DNA from: Hydrogenophaga sp. A37
GTDB lineage: Bacteria > Pseudomonadota > Gammaproteobacteria > Burkholderiales > Burkholderiaceae_C
DNA length: 64,000 bases
Assembly (NCBI RefSeq): GCF_002001205.1
Contig: NZ_MUNZ01000079.1
Location: forward strand, 45,468 to 109,467
Direction: 5' to 3'
Shown: in pieces, positions 27,326 to 34,799 of the stretch
How the letters are laid out: every line of letters begins with the position of its first letter
Numbering within the stretch: position 1 is the first letter of the stretch
Position numbers and translations under genes: made by a program
The notes under the pieces: model-generated
The model's input: only the letters and a program-made list of their open reading frames with translations
Told to the model about the DNA's origin: nothing
The model's database searches: none

Positions 27326-28225
27326 ATGAACAAGCAGATTTTGAAGATGGTGCCCGACAGTGCAGGACGATCGCGTTGGCGCGGCGTGGCCCTTTGGGCA
27401 TTGATGGGCGGGCTCCTGGTCACGGCGGGGTGCTCTTCGCGCCAGCTGAACCAGCCCGCACCGGTCGAAGACCGCACCCGTGCCGGTGCCGAAATCAAGC
27501 CCTTGCCAGGCGCCGAGAACGCGGGCAAACCAGGTTACTACACCGTGCGACCGGGTGACACCCTGTACCGGATCGCGCTGGAAGCGGGTCAGGCGCCGCG
27601 CGATGTGCAGGCCTGGAACAACCTCTCGAATCCCAACCTGATCGAAGTCGGTCAGGTGCTGCGCGTGGCGCCGCAGATTGGCACCACTGGGGCGTCCGGT
27701 TCTGCGGCCGTGACCACCGCTCCCGTGACCACACCCGGCGTGGTCGCGCGGCCGCTCAACCCGCCCGCTGCGGGCGCCACCACGCCGTTGCCTGGAACGG
27801 GGGCGAGCCCCGCTGCCCCAGTCCCGGCACCGGCCCCTGAGCCATCGGCGGGCGCTGACGAAGTCAGCTTCGTCTGGCCGGCGCAAGGTACGGTCGTATC
27901 TGGCTTCGACGAGAGCAAGAACAAAGGCGTTTCGATCGCGGGCAAGGTCGGCGACCCCGTGCTGGCCGCTGCGGACGGCCGTGTGGTGTATGCAGGGGCC
28001 GGCCTACGTGGCTACGGCAACCTGATCATCCTCAAACACAACAACACCTACCTCACCGCCTATGCCCACAACCAGGCGCTGCTCGTCCGCGAAGACCAGA
28101 CGGTCAAGCAGGGGCAGCGCATCGCCGAAATGGGCAGCAGCGACTCGGACCGCGTGAAGCTGCACTTTGAGGTGCGGCGCCAGGGCAAGCCGGTCGATCC
28201 GCTGGCCCACTTGCCAAAGCGCTGA
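27326..28225 (+). CDS. NlpD-like LysM/LytM lipoprotein (probably non-catalytic amidase activator)
   Basis: A 299-residue lipoprotein: signal peptide with lipobox VTAGC (Cys near residue 36), a LysM peptidoglycan-binding domain at about residues 72-115 (YYTVRPGDTLYRIALEAG), a proline-rich linker, and a C-terminal LytM/M23 domain at about 185-295. The catalytic zinc ligands are degenerate: the usual HxGxD-like site reads NKGVS, and the HxH site reads KLH. As in E. coli NlpD and EnvC, this suggests it activates a cell-division amidase rather than cutting peptidoglycan itself. It follows pcm, as in many proteobacteria, but no rpoS follows. ATG chosen over the GTG one codon upstream. Confidence 0.9.
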   Translation: MNKQILKMVPDSAGRSRWRGVALWALMGGLLVTAGCSSRQLNQPAPVEDRTRAGAEIKPLPGAENAGKPGYYTVRPGDTLYRIALEAGQAPRDVQAWNNLSNPNLIEVGQVLRVAPQIGTTGASGSAAVTTAPVTTPGVVARPLNPPAAGATTPLPGTGASPAAPVPAPAPEPSAGADEVSFVWPAQGTVVSGFDESKNKGVSIAGKVGDPVLAAADGRVVYAGAGLRGYGNLIILKHNNTYLTAYAHNQALLVREDQTVKQGQRIAEMGSSDSDRVKLHFEVRRQGKPVDPLAHLPKR

Positions 28226-28238
28226 TCAGGCCCAGCGC

Positions 28239-29024
28239 ATGGCCTGGCCCGTCCTCGTTTTCGACATTGAGTCCATTCCCGACATCGAAGGGCTTCGGGC
28301 CCTTCGCGGGGCACCCGCCGACAGCTCCGACGAACAGGTATATGCGGCCTGGCTGGCCGAGCGCAAGGAAAAAGGGCAGAGCGATTTCACGCCGCTGCAC
28401 CTGCAGCGCATCCTGGTCATCAGCGTGGTGTTCCGCAACGCCGAAGGCCTTCGGATTCACTCCTTTGTGGACCGGGACGGCGCCAGCGAAGGCAAGGTGG
28501 TTCAAACCTTCTTCAACAGCATTGAAAAGCACCAGCCGCAGCTGGTGAGCTGGAACGGCAGCGGGTTCGATCTGCCGGTGCTGCACTACCGCGGGCTGCG
28601 CCACGGCGTGGAGGCCAGCAAGTACTGGGACATGGGTGAGGACGACCGCGAGTACAAGTGGAACAACTACATCAGCCGCTACCACATGCGCCATCTCGAC
28701 CTGATGGACCTGCTGGCGATGTACAGCCCCAAAAACAACGCACCGTTGGACGCCATGGCCAAGCTCTGCGGCTTCCCCGGCAAGCTGGGCATGGACGGCT
28801 CGCAGGTGTACGCGCAGTACCTGGCTGGGCAGACCGACGACATCCGCCGCTACTGCGAGACCGACGTGATGAACACGTACTTGGTGTATTGCCGTTTCCA
28901 GAAGATGCGCGGCGGCCTGACCGAGGCCGAGTACGAACAGGAAATCGCCTACGTGAAAGAGACGCTGGGCAATCTGGCGCCGACAGAGAGTCACTGGGAC
29001 GAGTACCTCAAGGCCTGGGTCTGA
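28239..29024 (+). CDS. Predicted DEDDy 3'-5' exonuclease (polymerase-B-like family)
   Basis: A 261-residue protein of the PF10108-type predicted 3'-5' exonucleases. The three exonuclease motifs are visible: VFDIESIPD (Asp and Glu), SWNGSGFDLPVL (Asp) and YCETDVMNTYLVY (Tyr-x3-Asp), so it is of the DEDDy class and probably active. Substrate and pathway are unknown; its members are widespread in proteobacteria. The start MAWPVLVFDIES is 13 bp after the nlpD-like stop. It is followed closely by rlmD. Confidence 0.85.
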   Translation: MAWPVLVFDIESIPDIEGLRALRGAPADSSDEQVYAAWLAERKEKGQSDFTPLHLQRILVISVVFRNAEGLRIHSFVDRDGASEGKVVQTFFNSIEKHQPQLVSWNGSGFDLPVLHYRGLRHGVEASKYWDMGEDDREYKWNNYISRYHMRHLDLMDLLAMYSPKNNAPLDAMAKLCGFPGKLGMDGSQVYAQYLAGQTDDIRRYCETDVMNTYLVYCRFQKMRGGLTEAEYEQEIAYVKETLGNLAPTESHWDEYLKAWV

Positions 29025-29046
29025 CATCTTCAGCGCGCCGGCCTGA

Positions 29047-29052
29047 GACAAT
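29047..29052 (+). promoter_or_regulatory. Putative -10 box of rlmD (GACAAT)
   Basis: GACAAT ends 6 bp before the rlmD ATG; CTGACA at 29021-29026 could be a -35 with a rather long 20-bp spacer. Consistent with a leaderless transcript. Confidence 0.4.
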
Positions 29053-29058
29053 CGGGGC

Positions 29059-30510
29059 ATGACATCGCTCCTAGCCCACGACAACAGCCTTCTGACCAAC
29101 GCGCGCGACGACGCGCCCCACGCACCCCATGCTGCTTTGCCTGACGGCTGGCTGGCGGTGGAATCCCTCGACATCGATGCACAGGGCATCGCCCGCCGCC
29201 CAGACGGCAAGGTCGTCTTCATCGACGGAGCGTTGCCTTTTGAGACGGTCAGCGTCAACGTGCATCGCAAGAAAAACAACTGGGAGGCCGGTGTGGTCAC
29301 GGCGATCCACCGTGAGTCTTCGCAACGCGTGCGACCCGGTTGCCCGAACTTCGGGCTGCACGAAGGCTCCTGCGGTGGCTGCAAGATGCAGCACCTTCAC
29401 GAGGCGGCGCAGGTGGCGGTCAAGCAGCGCGTGCTGGAGGACAACCTCTGGCACCTGGGCAAGGTCAAGGCCGAGATGCTGCTGCGCCCCATCGAGGGGC
29501 CGGCCTGGGGCTACCGGTACCGGGCACGCCTCTCGGTGCGCCATGTGCACAAGAAGGGCGTGGTGCTGATCGGTTTCCACGAGCGCAAGAGCCGCTACGT
29601 GGCCGACATGAAGGTCTGCCATGTGCTGCCGCCGCACGTGAACGCAATGTTGATGCCGCTGCGCGACCTGATCTTCGGCATGGATGCACGCGAGACCTGT
29701 CCGCAGATTGAACTCGCCTGTGGCGACGAGGTGACCGCGCTGGTGCTGCGCCACCTGGAGCCGCTGTCGGACGGGGACCAGGCCCGTTTACGTGCTTTTG
29801 CCGCCCAGCACGGCGTGCAGTGGTGGCTCCAGTCCAAGGGGCCCGATACGGTGAAACTGCTCGACGCCGATGTGCCTCAGCTGTCCTACAGCTTGCCCGA
29901 GTTCGGCATCACCATGCCGTTCAAACCGACCGACTTCACCCAGGTCAATCCACACATCAACCGGGTGCTGGTCTCGCGTGCGCTGCGCCTGCTGGACGCA
30001 CAGAAGAACGAGCGCGTGATCGACTGGTTCTGTGGCCTGGGCAACTTCACCCTGCCCATCGCCACGACGGCCCGCGAGGTGCTGGGCATTGAGGGCAGCG
30101 AAACGCTGGTGGCACGCTCGCGCGAGAACCTGGGGCTCAACCAGCGGGGCAGGGCACAGCCCCTGGCACCCACGCAATTCGCTGCGCGCAACCTGTTCGA
30201 GATGACGCCAGAGCTGCTGGTGGGCGATGGTGTGGCCGACAAGTGGCTGGTGGACCCGCCGCGCGAAGGGGCGTTTGCGTTGGCCAAGACCCTGGCCGAC
30301 CTGCACCTGCAACCCGAACTGCGCGGCAGCTGGACGCCTCCCAAACGAATCGTCTATGTCAGCTGCAACCCGGCCACGCTCGCGCGCGATGCGGGCTTGC
30401 TGGTGCACCAGGCCGGTTACCGGTGCACGACGGCGGGGGTGGTGAACATGTTCCCGCACACCGCGCACGTGGAGAGCATGGCGGTGTTCGAGCTCGATAC
30501 CGGCCGGTGA
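29059..30510 (+). CDS. rlmD: 23S rRNA (uracil-1939-C5)-methyltransferase RlmD
   Basis: RlmD (RumA) methylates U1939 of 23S rRNA with S-adenosylmethionine. The 483-residue protein has an N-terminal TRAM-like RNA-binding domain (residues about 25-90), a [4Fe-4S] cluster site with Cys residues in [16 protein letters not shown] and a later KVCHVL, and the methyltransferase domain with [13 protein letters not shown] and the catalytic Cys in [13 protein letters not shown] near the C-terminus. About 30 N-terminal residues before the TRAM domain are not conserved. A -10-like box lies directly before the start. Confidence 0.94.
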   Translation: MTSLLAHDNSLLTNARDDAPHAPHAALPDGWLAVESLDIDAQGIARRPDGKVVFIDGALPFETVSVNVHRKKNNWEAGVVTAIHRESSQRVRPGCPNFGLHEGSCGGCKMQHLHEAAQVAVKQRVLEDNLWHLGKVKAEMLLRPIEGPAWGYRYRARLSVRHVHKKGVVLIGFHERKSRYVADMKVCHVLPPHVNAMLMPLRDLIFGMDARETCPQIELACGDEVTALVLRHLEPLSDGDQARLRAFAAQHGVQWWLQSKGPDTVKLLDADVPQLSYSLPEFGITMPFKPTDFTQVNPHINRVLVSRALRLLDAQKNERVIDWFCGLGNFTLPIATTAREVLGIEGSETLVARSRENLGLNQRGRAQPLAPTQFAARNLFEMTPELLVGDGVADKWLVDPPREGAFALAKTLADLHLQPELRGSWTPPKRIVYVSCNPATLARDAGLLVHQAGYRCTTAGVVNMFPHTAHVESMAVFELDTGR

Positions 30511-30525
30511 GGCCGGTGCGTTCGG

Positions 30526-30873
30526 TCAGGATTTGTGGGGCTTGCCGGATCCGGCTTCAGGGGCGGCGGTCTCATCGCTCGTTTCCGCCTCTTCCGGCTT
30601 GATTTCGGAGGGCATGCCGACGATCTGGTTGTCGCGCATGTACTGGTCCATGTCTTTCCAGCCGGCGAACACCGCGGCCTTGCCCGCTTTGGGGTTGCTG
30701 CTGAAGCAATCTTCGATGCTGCGAATCGCGTGGCGGCAGGCGCTGCCGATGGCCATGCCTTCGGCTTCTTTCCGGGCCGCAATCTGTGGGGCGGTTTCGA
30801 TGCCCAGCACATCACAGCCGGCCAACAGGCTGGCTGCAGCGCAGAGGCAGAGGGTGAGGGCTGGATGTCGCAT
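30526..30873 (-). CDS. Small hypothetical lipoprotein
   Basis: A 115-residue protein with a lipoprotein signal peptide (lipobox SLLAGC, Cys at residue 20) and a short mature part containing two Cys residues (SACRHAIRSIEDCFSS), which could form a disulfide, and a helical stretch AVFAGWKDMDQYMRDNQI. The C-terminus is acidic and probably disordered. I do not recognise a family with a known function. It lies downstream of the Bax-inhibitor-like gene on the same strand but behind a terminator. Confidence 0.8.
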   Translation of the reverse strand: MRHPALTLCLCAAASLLAGCDVLGIETAPQIAARKEAEGMAIGSACRHAIRSIEDCFSSNPKAGKAAVFAGWKDMDQYMRDNQIVGMPSEIKPEEAETSDETAAPEAGSGKPHKS

Positions 30874-30968
30874 GGTGTTTCAACGGGGTTTGCCTTTCTT
30901 TTCGGCGCCACGGCCCGGAACTTGATGGCCGATTCACCGAGGGGCAGTGCCACGCGTGTGCAGGCATG

Positions 30969-30994
30969 AAAAAAGGGACCCGAAGGTCCCTTTT
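30969..30994 (-). terminator. Terminator after the Bax-inhibitor-1 family gene
   Basis: Hairpin GGGACC-CGAA-GGTCCC with AAAAAA on the plus-strand side, which reads as TTTTTT after the hairpin on the minus strand. Confidence 0.85.
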
Positions 30995-31010
30995 CTTGAG
31001 GAGAGCGGAA

Positions 31011-31709
31011 TCAGTCGCGCTCGCCGCCAAAGATGCCGAGCAGGGCCAGCAGGCTCTGGAAGATGTTGAACAGGTCCAGGTACACGGCCAGCGTGGCGGA
31101 GATGTAGTTGGTTTCACCGCCGTCGATGATGTTCTTCAGGTCGTACAGCAGGTAGGCGCTGAACACCAGGATCGCCATGGTGGCGATGACGGCCATGCCG
31201 ATGGTGCTGCCCACGAAGACATTGATGATGGCGCCGATCATGATCGCCATCGCGCCGACGAACAGCCATTTGCTCATGCCCGAGAGGTCGCGCTTGATCA
31301 CGGCGGAGAGGTTGGCCATGATGAAGAACACACCCGCCGTGCCGCCGAAGGCGGTCATGATCAGGTTGGAGCCGTTGCTGAAGCCCAGCACCGCGGCCAG
31401 CATGCGCGACAGCATCAGTCCCATGAAGAAGGTGAAGGCCAGCAGCACCGGCACACCGGCCGCCGAGTTCTTGGTCTTTTCGATGGCGAACATGAAGCCA
31501 AAGGCGCCGCCCAGGAAAACGACCAGGCCAAGGAAGCCGGTCAGTCCGGCGGTGATGCCCGTGGCCACACCCACCCAGGCGCCCAGCACGGTGGGCAGCA
31601 TGGAGAGCGCGAGCAGCCCGTAGGTGTTGCGCAGCACCTTGTTGCGTTGCAGCGCCGTGTTGCTGGCGGTGTCGCCGAAGCGGCCGGAAGGTTGCAGGTG
31701 GTCGTTCAT
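31011..31709 (-). CDS. Bax inhibitor-1/YccA family membrane protein
   Basis: A 232-residue inner-membrane protein with seven hydrophobic helices and the BI-1 family pattern, e.g. NKVLRNTYGLLALSMLPTVL near the N-terminus and a C-terminal LAVYLDLFNIFQSLLALLG. Relatives include E. coli YccA, which modulates FtsH protease, and the calcium-leak protein BsYetJ. The start at MNDHLQPSGRFGD was chosen because GGAGA lies eight bases upstream; the open frame extends 100 codons further without homology. Confidence 0.92.
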   Translation of the reverse strand: MNDHLQPSGRFGDTASNTALQRNKVLRNTYGLLALSMLPTVLGAWVGVATGITAGLTGFLGLVVFLGGAFGFMFAIEKTKNSAAGVPVLLAFTFFMGLMLSRMLAAVLGFSNGSNLIMTAFGGTAGVFFIMANLSAVIKRDLSGMSKWLFVGAMAIMIGAIINVFVGSTIGMAVIATMAILVFSAYLLYDLKNIIDGGETNYISATLAVYLDLFNIFQSLLALLGIFGGERD

Positions 31710-31914
31710 TGAGTTTTCTCCATGTGGTCGGTGTGACCCTTGGCGCATTGTAGGCGGCTTGGAATTTGCTTGCGGAGGGAAAACCGGGTCAAGGTGAGGG
31801 CTGTTGTGACCCGTGTGGGTGCAATCCATCGGGTATGGTTGCGTTCCCGTTGCGGTGCCACCGTGCTCGCGCTTCTCATTGGGAACCGATCCCTCTCTCT
31901 TTCTGGACAAGTTC

Positions 31915-32322
31915 ATGAAAACCAAAGCCGTTCTCGACCTGGCCGACGTCAAACTCATCGCCGCCGCTGCCGAGGCAGAAGCACTCAAGAATAACTGGGC
32001 AGTGACCATTGCCATTGTGGACGACGGTGGTCATCTGTTGTGGCTGCAACGCATGGACGGCGTTGCGGCCATCTCGTCGCACATCGCGCCGGCCAAGGCG
32101 CACACCGCCGCCCTAGGTCGCCGTGAGAGCAAGGTCTACGAGGACGTGATCAACCAGGGGCGCATGTCGTTTTTAAGCGCCCCAGCGATCCACGGCATGC
32201 TGGAGGGTGGCGTGCCCATCGTCAAGGACGGCCAGTGCATCGGTGCGGTGGGCGTGAGCGGCGTCAAATCGAGTGAAGACGCCCAGATCGCCAAAGCGGG
32301 CATCGCGGCCATCGGGTTGTAA
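31915..32322 (+). CDS. GlcG/HbpS-family protein (heme-binding-like)
   Basis: A 135-residue cytoplasmic protein of the GlcG/HbpS (DUF336) family. Its members include the heme-degrading or heme-sensing HbpS and the GlcG protein of glycolate operons. The signature regions VTIAIVDDGGHLLWLQRMDG and GGVPIVKDGQCIGAVGVSG are present. Proximity to the TonB/HemP region leaves a heme link possible, but this is inference. The start MKTKAVLDLADVKLI fits the family; no strong ribosome-binding site is visible. Confidence 0.85.
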   Translation: MKTKAVLDLADVKLIAAAAEAEALKNNWAVTIAIVDDGGHLLWLQRMDGVAAISSHIAPAKAHTAALGRRESKVYEDVINQGRMSFLSAPAIHGMLEGGVPIVKDGQCIGAVGVSGVKSSEDAQIAKAGIAAIGL

Positions 32323-32427
32323 AAAGTGACTGGCTACCAGGACCTTCGGTCCCTTGGCTGGCCAAAAAACGACGCTCGGGGAGATTGCATTTCCCCGGGT
32401 CGCCCCACGATGAAGTTGATGTGATCC

Positions 32428-32634
32428 TTATTTGGTGAGGATGAGCTTGCCCTGGCGTGTGGTCTGCAGGCGGTAGAGGGCGCCGTTGTGGGTGATGCCC
32501 ACCGCCTTTTGGCCACGCATCACTTCATGGCTGGTGAGCAGGACGGGCGACGGGGTTTCGCTCTCGGCTGGCCCCTCAACGGTTTGACGCGGGTCTGACG
32601 CGGGCACAGGCTCCTTGGGTGCAGCGTTGATCAT
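32428..32634 (-). CDS. hemP: Hemin uptake protein HemP
   Basis: A 68-residue HemP-family protein. The C-terminal half matches the family pattern, with LTSHEVMRGQKAVGITHNG and the terminal YRLQTTRQGKLILTK. HemP is needed for hemin use in several betaproteobacteria, and in Burkholderia it works as an activator of heme uptake genes. The start MINAAPKEP was chosen because AGGAGG lies 8 bp upstream. It is last in the tonB-exbB-exbD-hemP order, 37 bp after exbD, probably under the Fur-like site upstream of tonB. Confidence 0.9.
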   Translation of the reverse strand: MINAAPKEPVPASDPRQTVEGPAESETPSPVLLTSHEVMRGQKAVGITHNGALYRLQTTRQGKLILTK

Positions 32635-32671
32635 CTGTTGATCCTCCTGGGCCGGTTCCACACAACCGGAT

Positions 32672-33085
32672 TCACGGCGCCACCGGTTCGGTGATGAAGC
32701 CAATCTTGCGCACGCCAGCGCGCTGCGCGGCGGCCATGGCCAGCGCCACGCGCTCGTAGCGCACGGCCTTGTCGCCGCGAATGTGCAGCTCCGGTTGTGG
32801 CTCCTGGGCGGCAGCGCTGGCCAGCCGTTGCTCGAAGTCAGCGTCTTCCACCCGCACTTCGTTCCAGAAATAGGCGCCGTCGGCGTCCACCGACAGCCGA
32901 ACGTTCTGCGGCTTGTCTAACACCTTTTCATTGCTGGCGCGGGGCAGGTCGATGTTGACCGCGTGCTTGATGACCGGCACGGTGATGATGAAGATGATGA
33001 GCAGCACCAGCATAACGTCGATGAACGGGATCATGTTGATCTCGCTGAGCATCTGGTCGCTGTCGTCCTGGGTTCCGATGGCCAT
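32672..33085 (-). CDS. exbD: ExbD/TolR-family biopolymer transport protein
   Basis: ExbD forms, with ExbB, the proton-driven motor that energises TonB. The 137-residue protein has one N-terminal membrane helix (NMIPFIDVMLVLLIIFIITV) with the essential Asp, and a periplasmic domain ending in AAQRAGVRKIGFITEP. It lies 18 bp after exbB and before hemP in a tonB operon, which favours ExbD over TolR. Confidence 0.92.
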   Translation of the reverse strand: MAIGTQDDSDQMLSEINMIPFIDVMLVLLIIFIITVPVIKHAVNIDLPRASNEKVLDKPQNVRLSVDADGAYFWNEVRVEDADFEQRLASAAAQEPQPELHIRGDKAVRYERVALAMAAAQRAGVRKIGFITEPVAP

Positions 33086-33103
33086 GGTGATGTCCTAAAA
33101 GGT

Positions 33104-33838
33104 TCAGGCCTTCTTCATCGGCAGCACCTTCGCATCACCGCCCACGGTGACGCGGGCACCGGTCACGAAGTAGGCGTGCAGGTCGTTGCCGAAGCGGTTG
33201 AGGCGGTGGGTGATGCCCTTGTTGCCGCGCACCAGGGCGTTGTAGCCCAGCACGGCGGGGATGGCGACCAGCAGGCCCATAGCGGTCATGATCAGTGCCT
33301 CGCCGATGGGCCCGGCCACCTGGTCGATGCTCACCTGGCCGGCAGCGCCGATGCTCAGCAGTGCGTGGTAGATGCCCCAGACGGTGCCGAACAGGCCCAC
33401 GAAAGGCGCGGTGGATGCGATGGATGCGAGCACCGTGAGGCCACTCTGGGCGCGGGCGGTGAAATCATCCAGGCTGTTCCGCAGCGAACGCTCGACCCAG
33501 TCGCTCATGTCCAGGCTGTCGTGCAGCTGCGGGCGGGCCTGACCGTCCTTGTGCAGGATGTGGCGGGTGGCCTCGCGGCCTTCGAGCGCCAGGGCACGGA
33601 AAGGGTTGCCATCGTCTTTGCCGAGCTTGTCGATGCCTTCGGCGAAGTCGGCGCTGTGCCAGAAGCCATCGCACGCCTTGGCCTGCTGCCGCTGGGCGCG
33701 CTGGTCGAGGGCCTTCCACAGGACGATGATCCAGGTGGCGAGGGACATCGCAAGGAGGACGATAGCGACGGTGCGGGTGACGAAGTCGCCCTGGGTCCAG
33801 ACGTGGGCGATGCCAGAGGATGCGATTTGGGGATTCAT
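33104..33838 (-). CDS. exbB: ExbB/TolQ-family proton channel subunit
   Basis: A 244-residue MotA/TolQ/ExbB proton channel protein of the inner membrane. Three helices are visible: residues about 15-37, 130-155 (IASTAPFVGLFGTVWGIYHA) and 170-195 (IGEALIMTAMGLLVAIPAVL), with the conserved Thr and Gly residues of the channel. It works with ExbD and TonB to power siderophore and heme receptors. Confidence 0.92.
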   Translation of the reverse strand: MNPQIASSGIAHVWTQGDFVTRTVAIVLLAMSLATWIIVLWKALDQRAQRQQAKACDGFWHSADFAEGIDKLGKDDGNPFRALALEGREATRHILHKDGQARPQLHDSLDMSDWVERSLRNSLDDFTARAQSGLTVLASIASTAPFVGLFGTVWGIYHALLSIGAAGQVSIDQVAGPIGEALIMTAMGLLVAIPAVLGYNALVRGNKGITHRLNRFGNDLHAYFVTGARVTVGGDAKVLPMKKA

Positions 33839-33865
33839 AGGTAACGGTGACGGAAAATTGAAGGC

Positions 33866-34591
33866 TTACTCGGTGAGTTCGAAATTCAGACTGACGACAA
33901 CCCAGCTGCGAACTGGGACCCCGTCTGTTGTCCCCGGCACAAATCGCCAGTGATTCTTCACTGTGATCAATGCGGCCTGATCAAGTCGGTTGTAGCCGCT
34001 TGACTTGGAAAGCAGCACCTGTGAGGGGTGTCCGTCGGTTTCGATCAAAGCTCTGAGCTCCACTTTGCCTGTTTCCCCGAGGCGGTGTGACAGCGGTGGA
34101 TAGGTGGGTCGGGGGTTGTTCAGATGCGCTGCATCGCTCGAAGGCAAAACGACCTTGGGCGGAGCCGGTGGCGCAGGTTCTGCGACCACCACCGGTGCGA
34201 GCATGGGTGGTGCCGGTGGCTGGGGTTCGGTGGTGCCGGCGGGTGCCGTGGCAGACGGCGCTGGGTCGGCAATGGCCATCGGCTGCGGGGCCTGCTTGAG
34301 CACAGGTTTGACGGGCGTGACCTGTTTCTGGACAGGTTTGGGCTCTGGTTGCGGCGGTGCCGGCGTCACCTGCGGCTGCGGAGCTTCTATGAATTCGGCC
34401 AACACCTCCACCGGTACCACGAGTTCGACCGCCCGGCGCAGCAGGCCGGTTTGCAGGGCCCACAGGCCCAGGACGTGAAAGCCGACCACGGCGATCACGA
34501 TGAACAGGCGGCGGTCCATGCGGGGTGTCGGGGGTGAAGCTTCTGAGGCTCCGGTGAGGGGGAGCGCAAGGCTGGCGCTGGCGGAGGTCAT
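33866..34591 (-). CDS. tonB: TonB energy-transducing protein
   Basis: TonB carries energy from ExbBD in the inner membrane to outer-membrane receptors. The 241-residue protein has an N-terminal anchor helix (residues about 28-48, RLFIVIAVVGFHVLGLWALQ), a long Pro/Ala/Lys-rich spacer (about 65-155) that spans the periplasm, and the C-terminal receptor-binding domain with PTYPPLSHRLGETGKVELRA and an LNFELTE end. First ATG chosen; a second at MDRRLF would drop 24 residues. It heads the operon, 27 bp downstream of a predicted microprotein. Confidence 0.92.
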   Translation of the reverse strand: MTSASASLALPLTGASEASPPTPRMDRRLFIVIAVVGFHVLGLWALQTGLLRRAVELVVPVEVLAEFIEAPQPQVTPAPPQPEPKPVQKQVTPVKPVLKQAPQPMAIADPAPSATAPAGTTEPQPPAPPMLAPVVVAEPAPPAPPKVVLPSSDAAHLNNPRPTYPPLSHRLGETGKVELRALIETDGHPSQVLLSKSSGYNRLDQAALITVKNHWRFVPGTTDGVPVRSWVVVSLNFELTE

Positions 34592-34618
34592 AGTGTAGGT
34601 CGATGGATGCCAGGGGCA

Positions 34619-34696
34619 TTAGGCGCGGAAGACCCACCAGACGGCGGCGAGGATCAGGACCAAGCTTCCGCCAAGGATGAACACGCTGCTGGTCAT
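34619..34696 (-). CDS. Putative 25-residue single-helix microprotein upstream of tonB
   Basis: A short frame encoding 25 residues that starts MTSSVFILGGSL and ends VWWVFRA. Almost all of it would be one transmembrane helix closed by a Trp-Trp/Arg interface. AAAGGA lies seven bases before the ATG. It falls between the Fur-box-like site and tonB, 27 bp before the tonB start, so it would be the first gene of the iron operon. I know of no family. It could be a regulator or stabiliser of the ExbB-ExbD-TonB complex, but that is conjecture. Confidence 0.55.
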   Translation of the reverse strand: MTSSVFILGGSLVLILAAVWWVFRA

Positions 34697-34741
34697 GGAG
34701 GCGTCCTTTGGATCGGTGGATGAAAGCATGCTGAAAGTATA

Positions 34742-34760
34742 AATGAGAATTGATCTCATT
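34742..34760. promoter_or_regulatory. Fur-box-like site upstream of the tonB operon
   Basis: A 19-bp inverted repeat AATGAGA-ATTGA-TCTCATT with perfect 7-bp arms, similar to the Fur consensus (GATAATGATAATCATTATC). It lies 45 bp upstream of the microprotein and 150 bp upstream of tonB, so iron repression of the operon is likely. Confidence 0.75.
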
Positions 34761-34799
34761 CAATTCAAAGGCCGAAAAATCGCTGAGATCTGGTGGAGG

